The position numbers and the translations under genes were made by a program. The notes below the pieces were generated by a model, which worked only from the letters and a program-made list of their open reading frames with translations, was not told the origin of the DNA and searched no databases. Positions 27,514-36,159 of a stretch of DNA of 64,000 nucleotides are shown here, in pieces. Location of the stretch: the NCBI RefSeq assembly GCF_016703145.1, contig NZ_JADJCO010000002.1, positions 310,001-374,000 of the forward strand, written 5' to 3'. Source of the stretch: Ottowia sp. (GTDB lineage Bacteria > Pseudomonadota > Gammaproteobacteria > Burkholderiales > Burkholderiaceae_C). Within the stretch, counting starts at the first letter, position 1. Each line of letters begins with the position of its first letter.

Positions 27514-28233
27514 ATGGAAAGTTCACTTAAAGGCAAGAGCGTGCTCGTTGCCGGGGGGTCTTCTGGCATGGGTTTGGCGGTAGCAACCAAAGCTGCTGCA
27601 CTCGGGGCAACGGTGCATATCGTTGGGCGCTCACCCGAACGACTGGCAGAGGCTAAGACGGCCATCAATGGTGATGTTGTGACGCACCACGCGGATATCA
27701 GCGTCGCGTCCGATGTCGCAGCACTCGCAGAGAACATCCAGCAGGTCGACCACATTGTGACGACGGCTGCGGATCTGACTTTCAAGCCTTTCATCCAGAT
27801 CAGCGATGCCGAGATCGAATCGACATTCGCTGCCAAGTTCTGGGGGGCGGTGTATCTGGTCAGGCACTTTGCCTCGCGCATTCCGTCGAACGGGTCTGTG
27901 ACGTTCTTCGGTGGCTCGGCGGCCTACAAGGCCCTTGCGGGTGCAAGCATCGTTGCCGCCGTCAACGCTGCCCTCGATGGCTTTGCCCGAACACTGGCAC
28001 TCGAACTCGCGCCTGTTCGAGTGAATGTGCTGTCACCGGGCGTTGTCGAAACACCTGCCTGGGGCTTCCTTCCTGAGAAAGACCGAGCCGAGCTTCTCAA
28101 GACTATTGGCGCCGGTCTTCCTGTCGGTCGTGTTGGGCGTCCCGAAGAACTCGCAGATGCGGCCATCTTCCTGATGGGCAACGGCTACGCGACTGGCACC
28201 GTTCTGCAACTTGACGGTGGAACGAACGTCTAG
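27514..28233 (+). CDS. SDR-family oxidoreductase lacking the YxxxK catalytic motif
   Basis: 239 residues. The N-terminal nucleotide-binding motif is SVLVAGGSSGMGLAVATKAA, and SPGVVETPAWGF plus the C-terminal TGTVLQLDGGTNV are typical of short-chain dehydrogenases. The usual active-site Tyr-x-x-x-Lys is replaced: after FFGGSAAY the expected positions read ASIVAAVNAALDG. Catalysis may therefore differ or be lost. The ribosome-binding site AAGGAG precedes the ATG. A longer start at 27445 is unsupported. Confidence 0.9.
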   Translation: MESSLKGKSVLVAGGSSGMGLAVATKAAALGATVHIVGRSPERLAEAKTAINGDVVTHHADISVASDVAALAENIQQVDHIVTTAADLTFKPFIQISDAEIESTFAAKFWGAVYLVRHFASRIPSNGSVTFFGGSAAYKALAGASIVAAVNAALDGFARTLALELAPVRVNVLSPGVVETPAWGFLPEKDRAELLKTIGAGLPVGRVGRPEELADAAIFLMGNGYATGTVLQLDGGTNV

Positions 28234-28301
28234 GCATATTCCGTGCGCCACTCCGAGTAGGCCAAGCCAAGGCATTTGGGCCTTGGCTCATTCGGCTTTC
28301 T

Positions 28302-29210
28302 TCAATTCGTCCGCGCATACTGGCCCGGCGGCTGCCCCACATGCCGACTGAATGCGGTGCTGAACGTACTGGATGAAGCGTAGCCGACCTGTTCCGCAAC
28401 CTCCGCGATAGCCAGTTCCTTGCGGCGCAGCAGGTTTTTTGCCAAGGCCATGCGCCAGGCCAGCAGGTACTCCATCGGCGGCAGGCCGACGTTGCGGCTG
28501 AATCGCTCGAAGAACGCGGAACGAGACAATGCGCTTTGGTGCGCCAACTGCTCCACCGTCCAGGCCCGTGCCGGATCGGCATGCATGCTGCGGAAAGCGG
28601 CGACCAGTCGGCTGTCGGCCAGCCCGCGCAGCAGTCCCGGCGCGGCAAGGCTGTCCTCGGGCGCTGCGCGCAGCGCCTCGATCAGCAGGATCTCCACCAA
28701 CCGGGTCAGTATCAGTTCACGCCCGGATCTTTGCTGCAGGGATTCCTGCCGCACCAGAGCCACCAAGGTCGCGAGCCGCTCCACCCTTCGCACATGCACT
28801 ACCGCTGGCAGCAGGGAAACCAGCAACGCTGAATCCGGGGAGGCGAACGCGAAATAGCCACCGAGCATGCGCACCTCGGCATGACCACTCTGGCGGCCAT
28901 GGCGTATCTCACCCTCAGATCGGTCATCGGCCGCAGCCTGCGCATCAATGTCGATGGGGGTGCCAGGCTCCAGGCTGCTCAATGTGAAGCCCGGTGTGGC
29001 AGGCAACAGCACGAAATCCCCCGCCATGAGCCGGATTGGCTCTTGCCCGACCACGGCCAGCAGACCGCCCCCTTCGAGGACAGCGCAAAAGCTCGGCTGT
29101 CCGAAATCCGAGTAGCGCACGGCCCACCGGCCCGCGCCACCGATCACCTTGGAGAACACCGCGCGCGGCCGGAGAAAAGCAATCACCTCGGAAAGCGGAT
29201 CAATAGCCAT
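28302..29210 (-). CDS. AraC-family transcriptional regulator with cupin-like domain
   Basis: 302 residues. The N-terminal cupin-type sensor includes RWAVRYSDFGQPSFCAVLEG and AGDFVLLPATPGF. The C-terminal double HTH reads WTVEQLAHQSALSRSAFFERF and LAIAEVAEQVGYASSSTFSTA, ending FSRHVGQPPGQY. It faces the SDR gene at 29309 across 98 bp containing a 7-bp inverted repeat, so it probably controls that gene. Converges with the upstream SDR gene. Confidence 0.93.
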   Translation of the reverse strand: MAIDPLSEVIAFLRPRAVFSKVIGGAGRWAVRYSDFGQPSFCAVLEGGGLLAVVGQEPIRLMAGDFVLLPATPGFTLSSLEPGTPIDIDAQAAADDRSEGEIRHGRQSGHAEVRMLGGYFAFASPDSALLVSLLPAVVHVRRVERLATLVALVRQESLQQRSGRELILTRLVEILLIEALRAAPEDSLAAPGLLRGLADSRLVAAFRSMHADPARAWTVEQLAHQSALSRSAFFERFSRNVGLPPMEYLLAWRMALAKNLLRRKELAIAEVAEQVGYASSSTFSTAFSRHVGQPPGQYARTN

Positions 29211-29235
29211 TCATGGACTTTCGCAAACATAAACA

Positions 29236-29258
29236 GGACTATAAATTGTAGATAGTCC
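29236..29258. promoter_or_regulatory. Inverted repeat in the AraC-SDR divergent promoter
   Basis: GGACTAT and ATAGTCC pair perfectly around 9 bases. Located between the two divergent start codons, it is a good candidate operator for the AraC regulator. Confidence 0.45.
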
Positions 29259-29308
29259 ATACGATGGGCAATATCGTGAGGGTTCCCAACCACTCCACTA
29301 GGAACTCA

Positions 29309-30058
29309 ATGAAAACTGTCCTCATTACCGGCTGCTCGTCGGGCTACGGTTTGCAGACCGCCCGCCACTTCCACGCCCAGGGCTGGAACGTGATCGCCAC
29401 GATGCGCACGCCGCGCCCAGAGCTGTTGCCGGACTCACCCCGTATGCGTGTTATCCCGCTGGACGTGACCCTGGCCTCCAGCATCGCTGCGACGATCGAA
29501 GCAAGCGGCCCGATCGACGTGCTCGTTAACAACGCCGGCGTCGGGCTGTTCGGCGCCTTCGAGGCCACGCCGATGGATACCACGCGCGAGGTCTTCGCGA
29601 CCAATACCTTCGGCGTGATGGCGATGACCCAGGCCGTGCTGCCCTTGTTCCGTCATCGGCGCTCGGGGATGGTTGTCAACGTGACGTCGAGCGCCACCCT
29701 GGCGCCAATGCCGCTGGTGGCGGTCTACACGGCCAGCAAGACGGCCATCGAAGGATTCACGGCCTCGCTCGCCCACGAACTCGCGGCTTTCCAGATCCAG
29801 GTGAAACTGGTCGAGCCGGGCTATGGACCCACGACCCGCTTTGCCGAGAATGGCAGTGAACGCATGCAAGGCCTGATCCCAGAGGCGTATGTGCCTTTCG
29901 CGAACTCCGTCTTCGAGGCATTCACGAAGCCGTCGGCGGTGACCGCCGAGGTGGACGTTGCTGAGGCCGTGTGGCGCGCGGCAAACGACACATCGGGGCA
30001 ACTGCGGTTTGCGGCGGGAGCAGATGCGGTTGCTCTGGCGGCACGGGTGTCGCCTTGA
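29309..30058 (+). CDS. SDR-family oxidoreductase
   Basis: 249 residues. TVLITGCSSGYGLQTARHF is the nucleotide-binding motif, VLVNNAGVGLFGAFE the NNAG motif, and VNVTSSATLAPMPLVAVYTASKTAIEGF contains the catalytic Ser and the YxxxK pair (YTASK). It is a classical SDR and probably NADP(H)-dependent. Start at the ATG after CTAGGAACTCA; an upstream ATG at 29264 would overlap the putative operator region. It is divergent from and probably controlled by the AraC gene at 28302. Confidence 0.93.
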   Translation: MKTVLITGCSSGYGLQTARHFHAQGWNVIATMRTPRPELLPDSPRMRVIPLDVTLASSIAATIEASGPIDVLVNNAGVGLFGAFEATPMDTTREVFATNTFGVMAMTQAVLPLFRHRRSGMVVNVTSSATLAPMPLVAVYTASKTAIEGFTASLAHELAAFQIQVKLVEPGYGPTTRFAENGSERMQGLIPEAYVPFANSVFEAFTKPSAVTAEVDVAEAVWRAANDTSGQLRFAAGADAVALAARVSP

Positions 30059-30379
30059 GCCACACCACCAAGACCTGGCTGGCCGTGTTGCTCGTGTTGA
30101 CTGGTGCGGGACGAGCCACGCGGTCGCTGGTGCCGATCCTACGACATTACAAGCGTATTCGGTGGCTGAGGTGCTGCAGACCACTTTCGACCGACTTGTT
30201 GGCGGTTCTCGGCCCAGGGCTGCTCACCAGCCGACACGCACCGAGCCGCGCTGCGCCCGTGGCATCCGGCGTGGCCGCAAGCCGTGGGGTCGCGCATCGC
30301 GGCTCATTTCTCTGTCATCGTGCATTCGCACAGCGTGATGCACGTCGTGGCGGACATCGTATGCAGGCCGGCTCAACCC
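30059..30379. other. Non-coding segment
   Basis: 321 bp between the SDR stop and the leftward DUF427 reading frame. The overlapping open frames have no family signature, and I see no gene or clear terminator. Confidence 0.4.
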
Positions 30380-30774
30380 TCACGCTTGAATTGGAGCGCT
30401 CGTCGGGGGGAACTCTATGTCAACGCGATCCGCGTAGAAGGCGAGGTGATCCTTGATCGCCGATACCGCTGGGTACGGAGTCTCATAGCTCCAAGCGATG
30501 TTGATGCCGTTCTCCACGTCTGTCGCCACACTAAAGTAGCTCGCATCACCCTTGTATGGACAGTAAGTTGCATGCTTCGTTTGTTCAAGAAGCTCCATAC
30601 GAATGTCTACCCAGGGACATATATCACCGGCGGTAGCGTTGCTTCGCGCAGGAGCAGAGCGTTGCTCGTTGTTGCAATCACCCCTTTGGCGAAACTCACG
30701 ACTACTTGCCCCTCAAACTTCTCAATTGTGATGGCGTGGTTTGGCCCAGGGATCTTGATGACTTTTTCGGACAT
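30380..30774 (-). pseudogene. DUF427 domain protein, frameshifted
   Basis: The ATG at 30774 opens MSEKVIKIPGPNHAITIEKF and runs through ALLLREATLPPVIYVPG to a stop at 30607. The other frame supplies the second half, DIRMELLEQTKHATYCPYKG, then the DUF427 signature ENGINIAWSYETPYPAVSAIKDHLAFY, ending at 30380. One extra G in the GGG of CCTGGGTAGAC would join them as VPGVDIRMELL, giving about 131 residues, a normal family length. DUF427 proteins are small beta-rich proteins of unknown function often near redox genes. Confidence 0.85.
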
Positions 30775-30864
30775 ATGAACTCCTTCCTCAAATTGACGGT
30801 TGGCGCGGCTGCCACCGAGTGAGACTGCGACAGGAATACGGAGCTTCTCCGCGCTCAAGCATGC

Positions 30865-32721
30865 TCATCTTCCTTGCTGCGCAGAGCTGTGCGAGGGCGG
30901 GATTGCGCGGGATGTCACCCAAAGCAGCATCGCGATGCCCAAGACGGCAGCGATGATTGATCCAGAAAATATTGCGATCTTTGAGGCGGCGAAGTCCGCG
31001 GGGTCAGAGAACGCTTGCCCAGCGATGAACAGTGACATGGTGAAGCCGATACCCGCCAAGACACTCGCGGCCATGAGTTGCAACCACGAATAGTCATCAG
31101 GCTTTCTAGCGATTCCCATCTTCACCGCCGCCAGTGATGCCAAGAAGATCCCCAACGGTTTGCCAACAACAAGACCCGCAATGATCGCAATCATCAGCGA
31201 TTGCTGCTCCGCGCTGATTGCAGACGCGAAATCCACGCCAGCATTGGCGACTGCAAAGAGGGGAAGTACCACATAACTTGCCCTCGCACCGGCATAGCGC
31301 AGCAATCGGTCAGCTGGCGACTCTAGCCGGTCATGCAACGCATCCAGCGCCCGCATCGCGGGGAGTGACGGCCCTGCGCGCAGCACTTCGCCACTGCGTC
31401 TGGCTTCGGCTGTCAGGATCGCATCTGCCTGAAGCATGATGGCCCTCAAGTCTGGAGGTGCACGTGTTGGAATGAATAGCGCGAGCAAGACACCTGCCAG
31501 CGTGGCATGCAAGCCGCTGATGACAATGAAGTACCAGAGAACCAGCCCGACAACGAGGTACGGAACCAGGCTGTAGACGCGCCAATAGTTGAGAAGACAA
31601 AGCACCCCGACCACGACCACAGCGGCCGCTATGGCAATCAGATTGATGGTGTTCGAGTAGAACATCGCCACCACGATAATCGCCCCGATGTCATCTACGA
31701 TCGCGGCCGCAGTCAAGAAGACGCGCAGCGCTAGGGGCACACGATCCCCAAGCATTACGAGAATCGCTATTGCGAATGCGGTATCGGTAGCCATTGGCAC
31801 GCCCCAGCCATGAGCCCACGGGCCAGCGGGTATCAACGCCGAGTAGATGAGCGCCGGGAGCAGCATTCCTCCAAGCGCCGCGGCGACTGGAAGTGCACCG
31901 GATTTGAAGGACGACAACCCTCCAATAGTGAACTCTCGCTTTATCTCAAGGCCGACCACCAGGAAGAAGATGGTCAGCAGGCCATCGTTTATCCAGTGCA
32001 AAAGAGACATCCGAAATTCGGAGTTGCCAAGCACTACTCCCAGATCGAGGTGCCAGAGCGCTTCAAACGCATGCCCAAGATTTGAATTGGTGACGAGTAC
32101 GGCCAGTAGCGTGGAGAACAGCAGCAGCAGGCCAGTTGAGGGTGCCCATCCCGCAAAATCCGAGGCCATTCCGCGAATTTTGTTCCCGACAGCGCCGGCC
32201 ATGGCATCGAGAAATGAACCTTCGTCCCAAGGGCCGTCGTAGCGTCGTCCATTGATGAAGAACGTGGGCACCACGATGGCATTGCTTGCTGCGGCGCTTT
32301 CTATATCCTCGGCGACACGCGCTCTTGCCCGAGCTGCGGCCTTGCCATCCGCGTCAAAATCTTCAACGCCAAGCTGCTCCGCAACAGCTTGCAAATCGCC
32401 TTCGGTCAATTTCTCCGACCGTGTCATCAGCGTAATGTGAGCTTCCCAAAAGCTCTTTGGGTCAGGCGCACGTTCGACCAGTTCGGCGGCGCGCTGGGCC
32501 AGGGAATTTTCGATCAAGGGAGAGTGACGGAACACATAGCGAAGGCGCTCCCCGAGCTGATCCCGCACCTGCGCAATTTTTTCATTTGCTGCGCGGCAGT
32601 GGGGGCAGGCATAGCTCCCGTACTCGACCAACGTGATGTCGGCGCTGCTCGACCCGAGGATGTGATCCCGGCTTTCATCTACAGTCCTATCAAGTATTCC
32701 ACTACTTTTTCCTTGGGACAT
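30865..32721 (-). CDS. nhaA: Na+/H+ antiporter NhaA with N-terminal DsbA-like domain
   Basis: 618 residues against about 390 for NhaA alone. Residues 15-175 form a DsbA/thioredoxin-fold domain with a CPHC redox centre (Cys39, Cys42) in VEYGSYACPHCRAA and the cis-proline loop VVPTFFING (Pro152). Residues from about 190 give NhaA: FFLVVGLEIKREFTIG, and the paired aspartates Asp343-Asp344 in AAAIVDDIGAIIVVAMFY, which bind Na+/H+. No signal peptide precedes the DsbA domain, so its side of the membrane is uncertain. It is third in an operon with a cNMP-binding flavoprotein and a UBP zinc finger; a redox-controlled antiporter is the inference. Confidence 0.93.
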   Translation of the reverse strand: MSQGKSSGILDRTVDESRDHILGSSSADITLVEYGSYACPHCRAANEKIAQVRDQLGERLRYVFRHSPLIENSLAQRAAELVERAPDPKSFWEAHITLMTRSEKLTEGDLQAVAEQLGVEDFDADGKAAARARARVAEDIESAAASNAIVVPTFFINGRRYDGPWDEGSFLDAMAGAVGNKIRGMASDFAGWAPSTGLLLLFSTLLAVLVTNSNLGHAFEALWHLDLGVVLGNSEFRMSLLHWINDGLLTIFFLVVGLEIKREFTIGGLSSFKSGALPVAAALGGMLLPALIYSALIPAGPWAHGWGVPMATDTAFAIAILVMLGDRVPLALRVFLTAAAIVDDIGAIIVVAMFYSNTINLIAIAAAVVVVGVLCLLNYWRVYSLVPYLVVGLVLWYFIVISGLHATLAGVLLALFIPTRAPPDLRAIMLQADAILTAEARRSGEVLRAGPSLPAMRALDALHDRLESPADRLLRYAGARASYVVLPLFAVANAGVDFASAISAEQQSLMIAIIAGLVVGKPLGIFLASLAAVKMGIARKPDDYSWLQLMAASVLAGIGFTMSLFIAGQAFSDPADFAASKIAIFSGSIIAAVLGIAMLLWVTSRAIPPSHSSAQQGR

Positions 32722-32795
32722 AGTTTTAATTCCTGAGGATGCACATCATTATTTCAATGCGATATTCACGCATCGCGTTCAGACAACCAGCGGCG

Positions 32796-33059
32796 CTACC
32801 CCACTTGGCGCTCATGCTCATAACACCATCGCCAATCTTCTCCAGGTTCAATGGAGCGCATTACTGGGTGCCCAGTCAACGCGAAATGCTTCGATGCGTG
32901 CTTGTTGGGGGAGTTGTCGCAACAACCTACGTGACCACAATGAAGACACATGCGCAGGTGAACCCACCTGCCACCTATTCGCACGCAATCCTCACAAACA
33001 CGATCCTTAGGCACCGGAGGAAAAGCAGCCGGCACATGCTCACAGGTTTTAATTCCCAT
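32796..33059 (-). CDS. UBP-type zinc-finger protein
   Basis: 87 residues, nearly all one ZnF-UBP domain: TCEHV, VCEDCVRIGGRWVHLRMCLHCGHVGCCD, then HASKHFALTGHPVM and WCYEHE, giving the Cys/His set of the family. In eukaryotes this domain binds ubiquitin tails; bacterial stand-alone versions have no established ligand. The ATG directly abuts the TAA of the flavoprotein gene (TAAATG), so translation is coupled. The antiporter gene follows after 74 bp. Confidence 0.93.
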   Translation of the reverse strand: MGIKTCEHVPAAFPPVPKDRVCEDCVRIGGRWVHLRMCLHCGHVGCCDNSPNKHASKHFALTGHPVMRSIEPGEDWRWCYEHERQVG

Positions 33060-34763
33060 TTACCGAACCTCCTGCGGCACTATTGCCGCTTCTTCAAGAT
33101 ACTTGTGAATCTGAGCCACCACCGCGGCGCCTTCGCCAATGGCCGCGCCGACACGCTTGATGGAGTCAGAGCGTACATCCCCAATTGCGAAAACACCGGG
33201 CACACTCGACTCCAGGGTTGACCGACCTTCGCCTGCCGTAGTCACAAAGCGCGATCGATCCAAGTGCACCGGGCAACTGTCAAGAAATTCGGTCTCAGGG
33301 GATGCCCCAATGAACAAGAACAGATTTTGCGTGATCAGTTGAGATTCCACGCCAGTATCGCGATCGAAATACTTCACAGCGTTCAAACCGTTGGCTATGT
33401 CACCGCTCAACCCTGATATCTCCTTGCGCACTTGCAAGTCAATGTTTGGCGTCGCAGAAATTCGATCAATGAGATAACGCGACATCGTGGTCGATAGACT
33501 GTGCCCCCGAATTAGCATGGTCACCTTCGCAGCATGAGCGCTGAGGTAAACGGCCGCCTGCCCAGCGGAATTCCCACCACCAACCAGTACCACATGCTCG
33601 TTCTGGCACCGCTTCGCTTCGATTGGCGAAACCCAATACCACACACCACGCCCTTCAAGCTCGGCTACGTTCGTCGCCTCGGGGCGACGGTATCGAGCAC
33701 CCGTCGCAATAACGACCGTTCTAGAGCGGATGACACTTCCGTCGGCCATCCGCAGCCGTTTCGGCGCCGTGGAGGATGGTTCGCATTCCAGTGCTGTGAC
33801 TTTTGCTGGAATGAGGATCTCTGCGCCGAATTTCTGGGCCTGGATGTAGGCCCGGCCAGCCAACGCTTGCCCCGATATTCCCGTTGGAAAGCCCAGATAG
33901 TTCTCGATGCGAGCGCTTGCACCAGCTTGACCACCAAAGTAGCGGCAATCCAGAACCATCACGTTGAGGCCTTCGCTGGCAGCGTAAACAGCAGCGGACA
34001 GGCCCGCTGGCCCCGCTCCAACTACAACGACGTCGTAGTCCTTATCGACTGACACTCCTGAATTGAGTCCCAGACACAAGGCCAACTGCGCTTCATCTGG
34101 ATCAACTAGCACTGAACCGTTTGGACATATTGCTAGGAGATGCGGATGGCGGCTGTCAAATTGATGCCAAATATCGCGGACATCCTGATGATCAGAAGTC
34201 CGCAACTGAAAAGGTTGCCCATTGCGGCGCAAGAAGGTCTGCATTCGTATTACTTCTGCGTCGCCCTCTCGCCCGACAAGGACAGTACCGCTGGCTTCAC
34301 TTTCAATCAGAGCCACACGGCGAAGAATAAGCGCCCTGGTGATAAGCTCGCCCAATTCAGCCTCTGCGACAATAAGTTGCCGCAGCTTTTCCGGTGCAAT
34401 GAGAAGGGTTTCGACCTCCACTTCGGCAAAGCAGTCTACGAGGGACTTTGCCCCTGAAAGTTGACCTACCTCAGCAATAAATTCCCCAGGGCCATGTCGA
34501 GTAATAGGCGTTACGTGACCAAGCCCATCGCGCTGAGTGGCAATCACCGTCCCCGATAAAAGCAGGAACATCCCTGGCGCTGGCTCACCTGCACGAAAAA
34601 GGCTTGAGCCTTTTTCATATCTCACGGGTACTCCGAAGCGCGCAATCCGCGCCATCTCCAAATCACCAAGGATCGGGAACATTTGCCCGGTTCTCGTAGT
34701 GAACGTTGATGCCGCTGGCGGGGTGGCCAGTTGATCTTTATCAACGGGTTGACCTTGGCCCAT
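33060..34763 (-). CDS. Cyclic-nucleotide-binding-domain / thioredoxin-reductase-like FAD oxidoreductase
   Basis: 567 residues. Residues 30-145 form a cNMP-binding beta barrel (GSSLFRAGEPAPGMFLLLSG; GEFIAEVGQLSG). A thioredoxin-like linker (about 165-230) is followed by the FAD motif YDVVVVGAGPAGLSAAVYAA near 244, the NADPH motif HVVLVGGGNSAGQAAVYLS, and the terminal FAD motif GVFAIGDVRSDSIKRVGAAIGEGA. The redox CxxC of thioredoxin reductase is absent; at that place the sequence reads GVWYWVSPIEAKRC. It therefore cannot be an ordinary thioredoxin reductase. It heads the operon with the zinc finger and the NhaA-DsbA fusion. Confidence 0.92.
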   Translation of the reverse strand: MGQGQPVDKDQLATPPAASTFTTRTGQMFPILGDLEMARIARFGVPVRYEKGSSLFRAGEPAPGMFLLLSGTVIATQRDGLGHVTPITRHGPGEFIAEVGQLSGAKSLVDCFAEVEVETLLIAPEKLRQLIVAEAELGELITRALILRRVALIESEASGTVLVGREGDAEVIRMQTFLRRNGQPFQLRTSDHQDVRDIWHQFDSRHPHLLAICPNGSVLVDPDEAQLALCLGLNSGVSVDKDYDVVVVGAGPAGLSAAVYAASEGLNVMVLDCRYFGGQAGASARIENYLGFPTGISGQALAGRAYIQAQKFGAEILIPAKVTALECEPSSTAPKRLRMADGSVIRSRTVVIATGARYRRPEATNVAELEGRGVWYWVSPIEAKRCQNEHVVLVGGGNSAGQAAVYLSAHAAKVTMLIRGHSLSTTMSRYLIDRISATPNIDLQVRKEISGLSGDIANGLNAVKYFDRDTGVESQLITQNLFLFIGASPETEFLDSCPVHLDRSRFVTTAGEGRSTLESSVPGVFAIGDVRSDSIKRVGAAIGEGAAVVAQIHKYLEEAAIVPQEVR

Positions 34764-34953
34764 AACCTCTCCTTGAGACTGCGTTCAACTTCTTCATAAG
34801 TTACTTGAAGGTTGCACAAGTGCCTTGCAATTCAATTCGAGCTGCACGCTCTTACCTGAGCAGGCGCAGCGCCTCTATCATAGATGTTGGTAATGACTCA
34901 GCCCTTTTTTTCAGATTTCGCACGTGGCGCAATAGCGGCGGCGCACATTTACG

Positions 34954-36159
34954 CTAGCCGTCCCGCGCCAGCCGCAACCCCGTCATCTGCCAGCGCGCCG
35001 ACGCCGGAAAGAAATTGCGGTAGCTGGCACGCGCATGGCCGGGCGGCGTGAGGCACGAGCCGCCGCGCAGCACATACTGGTTGACCATGAACTTGCCGTT
35101 GTACTCACCCACCGCGCCATCGGCCACGCGAAAGCCCGGGTACGGCGCGTAGGACGACTGGGTCCATTCCCAGACCTGGCCCAACCCATCGCCGGTGAGC
35201 ACGGCCGGGAGCAGCGCCTCCCGCGCGGGCAACCGCGCCAACGCATCCGCCCAGGCCACTTCCCACTCGGCTTCAGTCGGCAGCCGGGCGCCGGCCCAGC
35301 GCGCATAGGCATCGGCCTCGTAGTACGACACATGGGCCACCGGGCGGTTGCCATGCAGCGGCAGTGCGCCGTGCAGGCTGAATTCCTGCCAGCCTGCTTC
35401 TGTTTGCCGCCAGTACCAGGGATGTTCCAGTTGCTGCGCGCAGCGCCAGTCCCAGCCCTCGGCCAGCCACCATTGCGGCTGCGCATAGCCGCCCGATTCG
35501 ACGAAGCGCAGGAACTCCGCATTGCTGACCGGCTGGCTGGCGATCTCGCAGCCCTGCAGAAATACCTGATGCCGGGGCCGTTCGTTGTCGAAGGCAAAGC
35601 CGTCGCCCGCGTGGCCGATCGCATGCAGCCCCGGTGCCACCTGCAGCCAGGTCAGCGCCGGCTCGGGCGCGGCATTGGCGGGCGACGCAGCGAGCAGTTG
35701 GTAGGCCGGCCACAGCGGATGGCAGAACAGCAAATGCTTGATGTCGGTGAGCAGCAGTTCCTGGTGCTGCTGCTCGTGCTGCAGGCCCAGCTCGACCAGT
35801 TCGGCCAGCGGCGGCGGCAGTTCGTGCGCCAGCAAGGCGCGCATGCGTTCGTCCACGGCCGCGCGGTAGTCGCGCACGCGCGCCAGCGACGGCCGCGTGA
35901 GCAGCCCGCGCTGCGGGCGCGGATGGCGCTCGCCCACCTGCTGGTAGTACGAGTTGAACAGCACGCGAAACTGGGGGTCAAACGGCGGCTCCTGCCCCAG
36001 CACAAAGGTTTCGAAGAACCAGGTGGTGTGCGCCAGGTGCCATTTGGCCGGGCTGGCGTCGGGCATGGACTGCACGCAGGCATCCTCGGCCGACAGCGGC
36101 TCGGCCAGCCGCAAGGTGCGCTGGCGCACCGCGTCAAAACGTTGGAGCAGCTCAGGCAT
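34954..36159 (-). CDS. egtB: Ergothioneine biosynthesis sulfoxide synthase EgtB
   Basis: 401 residues from the ATG at 36159. The N-terminal DinB-like domain carries HLAHTTWFFETF and the HX3H motif QHEQQHQELL (His128, His132), iron ligands of EgtB. The C-terminal formylglycine-enzyme-like domain includes RLPTEAEWEVAWADAL and GQVWEWTQSSY...LRGGSCLTP. It joins hercynine with cysteine or gamma-glutamylcysteine using oxygen. It overlaps egtD by eight bases. No egtC or egtE is adjacent, so the C-S lyase must be elsewhere or replaced. The GC-rich sequence differs from the neighbouring NhaA operon. Confidence 0.95.
   Translation of the reverse strand: MPELLQRFDAVRQRTLRLAEPLSAEDACVQSMPDASPAKWHLAHTTWFFETFVLGQEPPFDPQFRVLFNSYYQQVGERHPRPQRGLLTRPSLARVRDYRAAVDERMRALLAHELPPPLAELVELGLQHEQQHQELLLTDIKHLLFCHPLWPAYQLLAASPANAAPEPALTWLQVAPGLHAIGHAGDGFAFDNERPRHQVFLQGCEIASQPVSNAEFLRFVESGGYAQPQWWLAEGWDWRCAQQLEHPWYWRQTEAGWQEFSLHGALPLHGNRPVAHVSYYEADAYARWAGARLPTEAEWEVAWADALARLPAREALLPAVLTGDGLGQVWEWTQSSYAPYPGFRVADGAVGEYNGKFMVNQYVLRGGSCLTPPGHARASYRNFFPASARWQMTGLRLARDG

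Noticed and set aside
33060..34763. Calling this gene thioredoxin reductase trxB
   Set aside because: The CxxC redox pair is absent and a cNMP-binding domain is fused at the N-terminus, so ordinary TrxB activity cannot be claimed.
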